Source: an uncultured Ardenticatenia bacterium (lineage in GTDB: Bacteria > Chloroflexota > Anaerolineae > 4572-78 > NAK82). Taken from it: a stretch of 64,000 nt of DNA. Shown one piece after another: positions 9,286 to 18,000 of the stretch. Location: assembly GCA_937127125.1 (NCBI GenBank), contig CAKZLO010000075.1:1-64000 (forward strand). Reading direction: 5' to 3'. A program made the position numbers and the translations under genes. The notes beneath the pieces are model-generated. The model saw only the letters and a list, made by a program, of their open reading frames with translations. It was not told the DNA's origin and ran no database searches. Numbering within the stretch: position 1 is the stretch's first letter; every line of letters starts with the position of its first letter.

Positions 9286-10671
9286 TCAACTCTGTTCCGT
9301 TTTCTCAGCCCATAATTCTAAGGTCACGTCTGACATCATGTAGCGGTATTTCCCCAAACTGTTAGCCGGTATGTCATCTGTGAACTCGAAGATGACCTCA
9401 CACTCCTGTCCCATCAGCAGCTTTGTTTTGGCTACGATTCCATCCAGTTCAGCCTGCGAGGGTGGAGGTACACCTTCATTTCTCACTATCCTGAACAAGA
9501 GGCATGAGCAGCTCTTCTGGATGATCTGAAACTTCCGAACCCACTCCTTAAAGTACAGCAATCCTTCAAAGTAACCGGACTCGACCACCATGCCCTGGCT
9601 GTTTCTGAAAATGTCGCTGGTTCTGCCGAGAAGTGAGCGCAACACCTGTCCGCGTGCAGTGCAGTTGTCCCATGAGGTGGGCGAGAGTGCTCCCCAATCG
9701 CCGATCTGGTAACGGATCAGGGGCATAGCGTAGTTGGTCAACGAAGTCACCAGGATCTCCCCTTCGACACCTGGAGGCTCTCGATCGCCACGGCTGTTCG
9801 TTATCTCGATGTAGTTGCCCCATGGAGCCACCCAAAATCCCTCAATCCCTGGGCGCTCACAGGCAATATCACCTACCTCCCGGGACCCATAACGATTGAA
9901 TATTTGACAGCGAAAGATCTGTTCGATCTTCTCACGCATGAAGGGGTGCAAAGTCTCGGCTGAGGTGATAATTGCTCCAGGTGGAGTTATCTCGAGGCGT
10001 TCACGTTCTACGAACCTGGCCAGCTCGAACATAGCATTGGCATATGCAACGATCAGTTTTGGTTGCCTGCGATTGATCACCTCGATGAAGTGGCGCATCC
10101 TATCAGGTGTCATGCGGTATGCGTTCAGGAAGACTGTGTTGGTGATCCAGTTGAGGAGTTGTGCTCTCCAACCCACGCTGCCTTCGATGATATCCCGTTC
10201 AGAACCCCACAGGCGTGCTACACATTCTCCTACTTCGTGACCTACCAGCCTAGAGAAGAGCAGAGAGATCGCTCCTGTGCGAGCAGCATGGTCCCAATCC
10301 TGGATAAAGCGGACCGGCTCACCTGTCGAACCGCTCGAAGTATTGAAGTACCACTTGCGTTGTGGAAGGTCGACTGATTTCAGGTCATCGAAGTGGGTGC
10401 GGATGATCTCCTTGGTGAGGACGGGCAACCGTTGCAGGTACTCCTCTGGATCCTTATGGTAGGTGTTCCCTGCGCGGTGCATTACCTCGGCGTAATACGG
10501 GACCGAGCGCTGACAGTGGTCGAGCAGCCGGATAAGGAGCTCCTTGGTAGTGTCAGGGGAGATGCCTTTCTGGTCTTCGCGCACAAAGCGTTCATAATAG
10601 GCGCCTAGTGGCTGTCCTCTTAGAGCCAACAGGGTGAAGTACAACCACTTTCGAAAGCTGGGTTGTTGCAT
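9286..10671 (-). CDS. PaaK/CapK-type adenylate-forming ligase, copy 1
   Basis: A 461-residue member of COG1541 (phenylacetate-CoA ligase, CapK, F390 synthetase). Seen: WYFNTSSGSTGEPVRFIQD (ATP phosphate loop), GSREVGDIACERPGIEGFW, EGEILVTSLTNYAMPLIRYQ and GDWGALSP, then LLGRTSDIF, and a C-terminal lid. CapK-type proteins are frequent in capsule loci, but their substrate is unproven; activation of an acyl or amino acid substituent is plausible. Residues 1 to about 436 are encoded by the same DNA as the copy upstream, while the last 26 residues (NSLGKYRYMMSDVTLELWAE) differ. The AAGG-containing start region is also identical. See the finding on the tandem duplication. Confidence 0.9.
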   Translation of the reverse strand: MQQPSFRKWLYFTLLALRGQPLGAYYERFVREDQKGISPDTTKELLIRLLDHCQRSVPYYAEVMHRAGNTYHKDPEEYLQRLPVLTKEIIRTHFDDLKSVDLPQRKWYFNTSSGSTGEPVRFIQDWDHAARTGAISLLFSRLVGHEVGECVARLWGSERDIIEGSVGWRAQLLNWITNTVFLNAYRMTPDRMRHFIEVINRRQPKLIVAYANAMFELARFVERERLEITPPGAIITSAETLHPFMREKIEQIFRCQIFNRYGSREVGDIACERPGIEGFWVAPWGNYIEITNSRGDREPPGVEGEILVTSLTNYAMPLIRYQIGDWGALSPTSWDNCTARGQVLRSLLGRTSDIFRNSQGMVVESGYFEGLLYFKEWVRKFQIIQKSCSCLLFRIVRNEGVPPPSQAELDGIVAKTKLLMGQECEVIFEFTDDIPANSLGKYRYMMSDVTLELWAEKTEQS

Positions 10672-10789
10672 TCTTCTACCTTTGCGTACACAGGTGAAGC
10701 ATCTTGGTCAAACGACGGATAAGCCCTCGCCATCCCATCTGCCACAGCCCGAAGTGCCACCGGTAACCCCATCGATCAAAACGGGACCG
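9363..10789. repeat. Identical tandem tract, unit 1
   Basis: By eye, bases 9363-10789 equal 10952-12378 with no difference, an offset of 1589 bp over 1427 bp. The tract covers almost the whole ligase gene plus the 3' end of the adjacent capA. Outside both borders the two copies are still recognisably related but differ at many bases (for example 9341-9362 against 10930-10951). That pattern fits an older tandem duplication recently made uniform by gene conversion, more than one new duplication. Confidence 0.9.
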
Positions 10790-10855
10790 ATCTCCTACGT
10801 CATTTAGCGTATGTGGAGAGCTCCCTCGCCACAACTCATTACTACGATCTACCAT
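10676..10855 (-). pseudogene. 3' remnant of a capA paralog between the two ligase copies
   Basis: From ATG 10855 a 59-codon frame ends with TAG at 10676. Its last part, RSRFDRWGYRWHFGLWQMGW and on to LHLCTQR, is identical to the C-terminus of the CapA protein encoded upstream, because it lies in the duplicated tract. The preceding 23 codons (including NELWRGSSPHTLNDVGD) resemble CapA only weakly. This is best read as the tail of a lost second capA, so the ancestral duplicated unit was capA plus ligase. Expression of a 59-residue peptide is possible but unsupported. Confidence 0.65.
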
Positions 10856-10904
10856 GCGTAATTCCTACCTCGGAACTATGGCGTTCCATCTTCACTGCAA
10901 ATGT

Positions 10905-12260
10905 TCAGCCGCTAACTTCTGAAATCAAGAAGCGATATTTTCCGGAATTGCTAGCCGGTATGTCATCTGTGAACTCGAAGATGACCTCACACTCCTGTCC
11001 CATCAGCAGCTTTGTTTTGGCTACGATTCCATCCAGTTCAGCCTGCGAGGGTGGAGGTACACCTTCATTTCTCACTATCCTGAACAAGAGGCATGAGCAG
11101 CTCTTCTGGATGATCTGAAACTTCCGAACCCACTCCTTAAAGTACAGCAATCCTTCAAAGTAACCGGACTCGACCACCATGCCCTGGCTGTTTCTGAAAA
11201 TGTCGCTGGTTCTGCCGAGAAGTGAGCGCAACACCTGTCCGCGTGCAGTGCAGTTGTCCCATGAGGTGGGCGAGAGTGCTCCCCAATCGCCGATCTGGTA
11301 ACGGATCAGGGGCATAGCGTAGTTGGTCAACGAAGTCACCAGGATCTCCCCTTCGACACCTGGAGGCTCTCGATCGCCACGGCTGTTCGTTATCTCGATG
11401 TAGTTGCCCCATGGAGCCACCCAAAATCCCTCAATCCCTGGGCGCTCACAGGCAATATCACCTACCTCCCGGGACCCATAACGATTGAATATTTGACAGC
11501 GAAAGATCTGTTCGATCTTCTCACGCATGAAGGGGTGCAAAGTCTCGGCTGAGGTGATAATTGCTCCAGGTGGAGTTATCTCGAGGCGTTCACGTTCTAC
11601 GAACCTGGCCAGCTCGAACATAGCATTGGCATATGCAACGATCAGTTTTGGTTGCCTGCGATTGATCACCTCGATGAAGTGGCGCATCCTATCAGGTGTC
11701 ATGCGGTATGCGTTCAGGAAGACTGTGTTGGTGATCCAGTTGAGGAGTTGTGCTCTCCAACCCACGCTGCCTTCGATGATATCCCGTTCAGAACCCCACA
11801 GGCGTGCTACACATTCTCCTACTTCGTGACCTACCAGCCTAGAGAAGAGCAGAGAGATCGCTCCTGTGCGAGCAGCATGGTCCCAATCCTGGATAAAGCG
11901 GACCGGCTCACCTGTCGAACCGCTCGAAGTATTGAAGTACCACTTGCGTTGTGGAAGGTCGACTGATTTCAGGTCATCGAAGTGGGTGCGGATGATCTCC
12001 TTGGTGAGGACGGGCAACCGTTGCAGGTACTCCTCTGGATCCTTATGGTAGGTGTTCCCTGCGCGGTGCATTACCTCGGCGTAATACGGGACCGAGCGCT
12101 GACAGTGGTCGAGCAGCCGGATAAGGAGCTCCTTGGTAGTGTCAGGGGAGATGCCTTTCTGGTCTTCGCGCACAAAGCGTTCATAATAGGCGCCTAGTGG
12201 CTGTCCTCTTAGAGCCAACAGGGTGAAGTACAACCACTTTCGAAAGCTGGGTTGTTGCAT
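10905..12260 (-). CDS. PaaK/CapK-type adenylate-forming ligase, copy 2
   Basis: A 451-residue protein, identical to the downstream copy for about the first 436 residues and with the same loops (SSGSTGEPVRF, GSREVGDIACERPG, GDWGALSP). Its C-terminus is different and shorter (SNSGKYRFLISEVSG), so the lid end that contacts the second-step substrate differs between copies. It starts 4 bp after the capA stop, suggesting coupled translation. Either two specificities share one core, or one copy is redundant. Family as above; substrate unknown. Confidence 0.9.
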   Translation of the reverse strand: MQQPSFRKWLYFTLLALRGQPLGAYYERFVREDQKGISPDTTKELLIRLLDHCQRSVPYYAEVMHRAGNTYHKDPEEYLQRLPVLTKEIIRTHFDDLKSVDLPQRKWYFNTSSGSTGEPVRFIQDWDHAARTGAISLLFSRLVGHEVGECVARLWGSERDIIEGSVGWRAQLLNWITNTVFLNAYRMTPDRMRHFIEVINRRQPKLIVAYANAMFELARFVERERLEITPPGAIITSAETLHPFMREKIEQIFRCQIFNRYGSREVGDIACERPGIEGFWVAPWGNYIEITNSRGDREPPGVEGEILVTSLTNYAMPLIRYQIGDWGALSPTSWDNCTARGQVLRSLLGRTSDIFRNSQGMVVESGYFEGLLYFKEWVRKFQIIQKSCSCLLFRIVRNEGVPPPSQAELDGIVAKTKLLMGQECEVIFEFTDDIPASNSGKYRFLISEVSG

Positions 12261-12378
12261 TCTTCTACCTTTGCGTACACAGGTGAAGCATCTTGGTCAA
12301 ACGACGGATAAGCCCTCGCCATCCCATCTGCCACAGCCCGAAGTGCCACCGGTAACCCCATCGATCAAAACGGGACCG
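10952..12378. repeat. Identical tandem tract, unit 2
   Basis: Partner of 9363-10789 (offset 1589 bp, 1427 bp, no mismatch seen). Unit 2 reaches 114 bp into the intact capA gene, whereas unit 1 carries the corresponding piece as a remnant. No inverted repeats, transposase or target duplication are visible at the borders, so an insertion element is not the cause. Confidence 0.9.
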
Positions 12379-13329
12379 CTCGCTTATGTACCATTCAGCA
12401 TATGCAGAACCCTGGAACTGCTCCAGAGGACGGCTCACATGCTCCATTCTCTTAGTGGCGCGACGCAGTGTGTCGAGTGTGACATGCCCATTCGCCTGCC
12501 AGAACGGCAACACCCGGTAGATGGGACTGTGACCACGCCGAAAGGTAATCCACACCCCCAGTCCTTCGCGGTTTCTCGGCGCACGTCGTGTGATCCAGCC
12601 GCCTTGGCCATCTGCGACGTCTGAGAAGTAGAAGTCGCCAAGGCTGTAGAATACTGGACAGGTGCCAATAGTCTCTGCTCCTCGTACTACGTGCGGATGA
12701 TGACCAATGATGAGATCAGCGCCCGCAGACACCAGCTCGTATGCTACTGTACGGTCACCAGGCCTCGGGTAAGGAAAGAGCTCGTCGCTCCAATGCACTA
12801 CGACCAGAACCCAATCAGCATGTGATCTGATCCGCTGGATTATGTGTCTTGCTTCATTAAGACTTGGCCAACAGTTGGGTCCTGGGACGTGCATCCAATC
12901 GGGATGGGTCTCTGGAAAGACCCAGTTGAGTATAGCAAGCCGCCCTTCCACTGTCTCCCAGAATAGAGGCGCGGTGATTTCCTCTTCGTTACGCCCTGCA
13001 CCAACTGTCATGAACCCGGCGTTCGAAAGCGATTCCATAGTATTGACCAGCCCTGACTCGCCTGCATCCAGAATGTGATTCGTGGCCAGTGTAGCAATCC
13101 CAGGGGACCATTTATGGACTACCTGGGGCGAATGTGGATGGGCCAACAATCTCGGCCCGCTGGACCGAGGCACAGGGTTCACCGTCTCGCCGATGGGCAA
13201 CTCCCAGTTTAGGAGGATTCTCGTATCCTCTCCGGGAAACCCCACCAAAGGGGGCTCCCATTCCCGCTTGAGTACCGATACATCTGCAATTGCAACATCT
13301 CCGACACACACTAGCTCCATCCGGGACAT
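12265..13329 (-). CDS. CapA family protein (PGA_cap metallophosphatase-like)
   Basis: About 354 residues with the CapA/PgsA fold: ELVCVGDVAI, RILLNWELPI, ATNHILDAGESGLVNTME, VVHWSDELFPYPRPGDR, GADLIIGHHPHVVRG and VFYSLGDFYFSD, the ordered Asp/Asn/His motifs of a calcineurin-like metal site. CapA proteins take part in poly-gamma-glutamate or capsule export; many homologs stand in polysaccharide loci with unknown reaction. ATG 13329 lies 7 bp after the flippase stop and follows AAAGGAG closely; ATG 13320 has better spacing. No signal peptide is seen, unlike classical membrane-anchored CapA. Its 3' 114 bp are part of the duplicated tract. Confidence 0.85.
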   Translation of the reverse strand: MSRMELVCVGDVAIADVSVLKREWEPPLVGFPGEDTRILLNWELPIGETVNPVPRSSGPRLLAHPHSPQVVHKWSPGIATLATNHILDAGESGLVNTMESLSNAGFMTVGAGRNEEEITAPLFWETVEGRLAILNWVFPETHPDWMHVPGPNCWPSLNEARHIIQRIRSHADWVLVVVHWSDELFPYPRPGDRTVAYELVSAGADLIIGHHPHVVRGAETIGTCPVFYSLGDFYFSDVADGQGGWITRRAPRNREGLGVWITFRRGHSPIYRVLPFWQANGHVTLDTLRRATKRMEHVSRPLEQFQGSAYAEWYISERSRFDRWGYRWHFGLWQMGWRGLIRRLTKMLHLCTQR

Positions 13330-13336
13330 TGCTCCT

Positions 13337-14953
13337 TTATCTGGTTGATGCAATACGGATGGATCTGAACGCACGTTCAGGGATCAAATTCCTTAGCGTT
13401 TGTCGCTCTGCGCTGCTGAGCCCAACTGTCCAGACCATCAGAACATATAGTGCTGAAACGATAGCAACAGAACTGAGCAAGTTAGGCCAGCTGTCAGGTG
13501 TTCGTGCAAGAGTGATCCCATAGGCTGCCAGAGCCACAAATAGAGTCCCAAACACGCTTGAGCTCAAACAAGGCATGAAGGTCCACCAAGAGAGCTGCAT
13601 AATCCGCGCTGTGTATATCGGCATGTAAAGCCCATTCTTTGCCGTCCAGGCAAGAGCACAAGCTGCTGCGACACCTACAGCTCCCCACTGTCCCCACGTT
13701 GCCAACGCAACTGCCAAGCCAAGGTCTGCTATTCCGCTGAGAAGTGTAACGATGCCCGGCCACCGCACTTTGTTGAATGCGTTCTGAACGTCCAACAAAG
13801 GGCGCACCGACAGATTCAGGCTTAGGTGGAAGATGACGACAACGAGCAGTAGGCTGAGGTGACTATGCGACCGTCCCAACCAGATGGTGATAAGTGGGTA
13901 GGAGAAGCCACACAAAAGACCGACAGGCAAAGCCAGAGCGAAACCAAGGAATCTGACAGCAGTGGAAGCCAGATGGCGCAAGCCGGTCAGGTCCCCCAGA
14001 GCATATTTGACAAGGATAACTGGTCGGATGACAGTGGCCGCCGAATTCACCAGGTACTCCATTAAGGGGGATAGCTGTACTACAGCGGCATAGCCGCCCA
14101 TCACTGCAGCACCGAAGTAAGCGTTCACAATTATCAAATCGACCCTGCTCAAGAGCATTGCACCGATCATATTGACTACGAGCCATCCCCCCATTCCCAT
14201 CAACGGCCGCAATCGCGCACGGTCAAACGCTCCTATATCTACGTTCAGATCGGGGGTCAACTTTCTCCATAGCAGAACTTGGCCGACTAGTGAGACCAAT
14301 GAGGCTGCCAGCATACTGACCCCGATATACCACAACCTCGGGGAGAAAGTAGAAAACAGGACGGCGATGAGACTGAGCCTCGCTAGCAAGCCGCAGAAGT
14401 ATGTTGTATTGCTGAGAACAAACTGACTGTGCACAAAAGCGGAGACGGCGAATATGCTCGTGATCACAGTGACAAAAAATGCAAGGGTCATCGCGACAAA
14501 CAACCAGCTCGCATCTACTCCCAATGTAGGCGGTACATTAAACAAGGTGGGGAAGTGCACCGCGATAACCAGAATCAGCGGACTGAGAATCGCAAAGATG
14601 CCCACTACCGCGAACAGGGCCGTGTTGAACGTGTGATTCGCGGCACGTGTGTCGCCCTTTTCCAGCTCGATCGCTAGGAATCAGCTGACAGCAGAATACA
14701 GAGCAGTGGTCAGTATCGACATGTAGGACACAATCGAGTTCGCCAACGACGTGATGCCGAACGCAGCAATACCTAGGTATCCAATGAGAAACGGGGTAAG
14801 CCATAAGGTGGTGACGGTCTGAGCCCCTATATACGCTAGATTGGAGCACACATTGACTACAAAACTCCCGCGTGCCCTTTCAGTACCTAGGCCGTCGCTG
14901 GATCTTAAGTTTGCTCCAGTCGGGTTAACGTTGTTTTCCATTAGTCTTGTCAT
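13337..14953 (-). pseudogene. Wzx-like repeat-unit flippase interrupted by an in-frame TGA
   Basis: A MATE/PST-type polytopic protein of about 538 codons read from ATG 14953 (GGAAAG upstream), with 12-14 hydrophobic segments. The frame is continuous except for one TGA at 14683-14681, codon 91, in the context TALYSAVS-stop-FLAIELEKGD. Related flippases usually have Arg here (…SRFL), so a single C-to-T change of CGA gives this stop. Downstream sequence remains open for 447 codons with normal composition, so the lesion is recent, suppressed, or an error. Both neighbours overlap or abut it, consistent with an operon gene. The role would be moving lipid-linked repeat units across the membrane. Confidence 0.85.
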
Positions 14954-14996
14954 TAGGCTTTCCAGCCGCCTCGACTCCTGCCACGTCACTGGCTGG

Positions 14997-15659
14997 TTAC
15001 TCTACATCAAAAGCGGCCAGCCACTTTGATAAGGGTGTCCAGCCTAGTCCGTATCTTATGTAGTAGTACAGTAGCTTAAGCAATTCCTCCTTCACCATCA
15101 GGCGGGACTCGTCATCTTCCCACCAATGCTGTTGATATCGGGATGTTTCGAACGGGACTGGCGCCATTTGCACCTTGATCTCATCATCCAGTACGTGTTG
15201 ATAGGTCCAGCGTACTCGGCGCATATGAAAGGGATCGCTGACCACAATCACCGAACGAATTGGGTTATGGCTCTGGGCAATATATGCTTTTAATCTGAGC
15301 GCCTCTGAGTAGGTACTGGTCACCGGGGATTCATCTACCGCGATAGCCTCTAATGGCACTCCTTGTGCTAGCGCGCGCTCCTTGGCGTGTCGCCCGTGGT
15401 AATAGTGATGGAGAGCACACCAGCCCCCAGTGAAGAAGATCACTTTACTGAAGCCCTCCTTGTACAGCTGGATGGCATAGTCTGTCCGATAGTCATCACC
15501 AGCGATGACGTGAAGCACATCGGCTGGCTGGAGGCTGTCGTGCACGACTAGGAAGCTGCCAAGGAGGCATGGCAGGATAGTTGTACGATAGAGTAACAAA
15601 GACATACTCGCCAAAATTGCAACAGTGATCAACGCGAGGAATCGCTTACTATGTATCAT
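14997..15659 (-). CDS. YdcF/DUF218 family membrane protein
   Basis: A 220-residue protein with one N-terminal membrane segment (residues 8-28) and a DUF218 domain: ADVLHVIAGDDYRTDYAIQL, ESPVTSTYSEALRLKAYIA, VIVVSDPFHMRRVRWTY. The conserved Asp-Pro-x-His-x-x-Arg element is present. DUF218 proteins (ElyC, SanA, YdcF) act in envelope and undecaprenyl-related metabolism, but their reaction is undefined. The gene overlaps the Wzc-like gene by 11 bp. A role in polymer export or lipid-carrier handling is inferred from context only. Confidence 0.85.
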   Translation of the reverse strand: MIHSKRFLALITVAILASMSLLLYRTTILPCLLGSFLVVHDSLQPADVLHVIAGDDYRTDYAIQLYKEGFSKVIFFTGGWCALHHYYHGRHAKERALAQGVPLEAIAVDESPVTSTYSEALRLKAYIAQSHNPIRSVIVVSDPFHMRRVRWTYQHVLDDEIKVQMAPVPFETSRYQQHWWEDDESRLMVKEELLKLLYYYIRYGLGWTPLSKWLAAFDVE

Positions 15660-17967
15660 CCCTGGCTATCCATCGTTCTCTATTCCGAGACCAGCGTTGT
15701 GCCATCAATTCTCGCCAGCCTAACTGCGCAGATCTCGCGCTTGGTCGCTTGCCACTGCCATAGGAGGCGCAACCATTCCCCCTTCGACCAATTACTGCGT
15801 TAAGAACCACGCCTACTAGATTCGCGCCCATGCCCTGCAATATCCTTACCGCTTCCATCATATCTTGGTTGGTAGTCTTATTTGCACGTACCACGAGCAA
15901 CACCCCGTCCACCATCGGCGATAGGACCATAGCGTCTGCCGTTGGCAATACGGAGGGGCCGTCAATCAACACTATATCCGCTTTTTGCCTTACCTCCTCA
16001 AGCAGGTCAACCATCGCCGGACGGCCCAATACGCCTCTGAGACTAGGCGACACATCTCCGCTCGTGAGTACTTCGAGTCCTGGTATCCGAGATGGCTTCA
16101 ACTCGTTGCCCGTACTGCCTGCCGTTATCCAGTCTGTAAGCCCAGGATGTTGGTCTAGGCTAAATAACTCATGTAGACGAGGGTGGTACAGGTTCGCATC
16201 GACAAGAATCACTCTCAGACCGATCCCAGCCAAAGCCACTCCTAGATTGGCGACCACGATGGATTTGCCTTCTTGGGAGCCCGGGCTCGTCACCAAGAGA
16301 GTGCGAATTGGATTAGTCGCCTCACCCGTGACCGTGGATTTAGCACTTCCTGTCGCTATATGCGAAGTGAGACCAGCATCTCCGGGAACAACGCGAAGAT
16401 GAGTGCGCATGGTTGCCCCAAGCGCGCGGAAATCTTCCGCAACAAATGAGCTAGGCTGTGTCGTGACAACCAGCCTGTCCTCTTGGCGATTTAGCTGACC
16501 AATTGTGCCAAGAAGTTTGAGCGCCGAGACGTCACTGACATCTACAGGTGTCCGAATCTTTCCAGTTAAACGTTCCAGTAGAAAAGCTGCACCCACTCCG
16601 GTGGCCAGGCCTACTGCGGTGGCGAGCAGAGTATAGAGTGTACGCACTCGTACTGGTGACCCAGGTGGATAGGCTCTCTCAGCAACAATCACAGCTTTCT
16701 CTGCTTGAGCTGCTGTTATGCTCAATTCATCATAACGTCCTTGCAGTAGCTGATAGTCGCTACGGTACCCAGCTAAGAGACTCTCAAGGCGCGCGATCTC
16801 TGCTTCCGTCTTAATCTTTAAGGCATTCAGGGTGCCGATCCTCGATTCAATCGCCTCGATTGACCTTGATAGATTGTCCATTTGTGCCTGTATACTGGCC
16901 AGGTAGCCTGTGTACGCCTCTAGTTGGAGTGCCAGCATTTGATCCACGAACTCACGCGCGATTGCGTTGGCAATCAACGTAGCCCGAGCAGGATCATCAT
17001 CCTGCACAGTCAGCTGAATCAACTGCGTATCGGGAATCAGCTCTATCTTGAGCCTCTTGGACAGCTCCTCGGGTGTCTCCGTCAGCCCTACTGTTTTAAT
17101 GGTTGTCTCCAATACGTCTCTTCCCGTAAGCAGCTTGCTGTACGTGAGCGCCTGGCGTTCACTGGCGAGGGCACTGGAATAGGCGGCAGAGTCTGTGCCT
17201 TGTGGCTGCCCAATAAGCAACATCACAGTGGCAGTGTATGGAGGCTGAGCAAGAGACTCCCCAATCTCAGCTGGTCCAACGATGGTGAGGCTGCTCGTCA
17301 CTTTGAGCATAGAAAGGCGCACTGCTTCATGGTTCTGCTGGAGTGTGCGATAGTCACTACGTCGCTCCGCAAGCAATTTCTCAAGACGTGCTAATTCCAC
17401 TTCATTCTCGGTTTTCCTCGCTCGCACACCTTCAATTCTGGTCAACGTCTCCTCCATTTTCCCCGACAACTCCCCCATACGTTCCTGCACGCTCACCATT
17501 GTTCCAGAGTACCGTGCTCCTTGTAGCAACCGAATCTGTGCGATAAAAGTCTCCGCGATTGTGTTTGCCAAGAGCGCTGCTCGATCTGGGGAAGAATCCG
17601 CTACCGTCAGCGAGATCAGTTGGGTGTCTCTGACAGGCTCCGCTGTAATCTTCTCCGCCATTTCCTGTGGCGTCTCAGCAATATGCAAGCGTGCCAGCAC
17701 TTCTCGCAATACGGATTCACCCTTCAACATTTGCCCATACGTGAGTGCCAGCCTCTCGCCTGCTGCTAGGGCGTTAAACTCGTTGGTGCTCGAACCTGAG
17801 ACAGGTTGCACTAATAGTGTAGCAGTCGCCTTATACACCGGTTGTGCCCACGTAGAGACGGCAAATGCAGCAATTGCCGACAAAGCTGTACAACCTGCAA
17901 CCAGCCATAACCAACGCTGAACTATCGCGGGCCACTGAGTGAGATCGCCAAAATCTTGTTTAGGCAT
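15649..17967 (-). CDS. Wzc-like polysaccharide co-polymerase with two Wzz domains
   Basis: A 772-residue fusion. TM1 at about 18-40; first Wzz-like domain about 43-150; a coiled coil (155-215); second Wzz-like domain about 243-350; a second coiled coil (360-425); TM2 about 441-465; cytoplasmic BY-kinase/MinD-like ATPase from 500. The two Wzz domains are plainly related (ERLALTYGQMLKGESVL against ERQALTYSKLLTGRDVL; RDTQLISLTVADSSPDRA against PDTQLIQLTVQDDDPARA). P-loop SPGSQEGKS (561-569), Walker A' ILVDANLYHP (Asn replaces the usual second Asp) and Walker B DIVLIDGPS are present. The tail has one Tyr (CASYGSGK), not the usual Tyr cluster, so classical autophosphorylation is doubtful. It should set chain length with the Wzy-like protein. 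Confidence 0.9.
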   Translation of the reverse strand: MPKQDFGDLTQWPAIVQRWLWLVAGCTALSAIAAFAVSTWAQPVYKATATLLVQPVSGSSTNEFNALAAGERLALTYGQMLKGESVLREVLARLHIAETPQEMAEKITAEPVRDTQLISLTVADSSPDRAALLANTIAETFIAQIRLLQGARYSGTMVSVQERMGELSGKMEETLTRIEGVRARKTENEVELARLEKLLAERRSDYRTLQQNHEAVRLSMLKVTSSLTIVGPAEIGESLAQPPYTATVMLLIGQPQGTDSAAYSSALASERQALTYSKLLTGRDVLETTIKTVGLTETPEELSKRLKIELIPDTQLIQLTVQDDDPARATLIANAIAREFVDQMLALQLEAYTGYLASIQAQMDNLSRSIEAIESRIGTLNALKIKTEAEIARLESLLAGYRSDYQLLQGRYDELSITAAQAEKAVIVAERAYPPGSPVRVRTLYTLLATAVGLATGVGAAFLLERLTGKIRTPVDVSDVSALKLLGTIGQLNRQEDRLVVTTQPSSFVAEDFRALGATMRTHLRVVPGDAGLTSHIATGSAKSTVTGEATNPIRTLLVTSPGSQEGKSIVVANLGVALAGIGLRVILVDANLYHPRLHELFSLDQHPGLTDWITAGSTGNELKPSRIPGLEVLTSGDVSPSLRGVLGRPAMVDLLEEVRQKADIVLIDGPSVLPTADAMVLSPMVDGVLLVVRANKTTNQDMMEAVRILQGMGANLVGVVLNAVIGRRGNGCASYGSGKRPSARSAQLGWRELMAQRWSRNRERWIARDDT

Positions 17968-18000
17968 AGAAGGTTTCCTGAAGGAACATAAGTTCCCTCC

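Noticed and set aside
9286-12378. The tandem repeat as a composite transposon or insertion sequence
   Set aside because: No transposase frame, terminal inverted repeats or target duplications; the repeated DNA is the ligase gene itself.
13859-14065. Long antisense frames inside the flippase and many other genes
   Set aside because: They lie opposite strongly supported membrane or enzyme genes, have skewed composition and no ribosome sites.
14597-14689. Programmed frameshift or two separate flippase genes
   Set aside because: Both parts are in the same frame and meet at one TGA, so there is no frameshift, and neither half makes a complete flippase.
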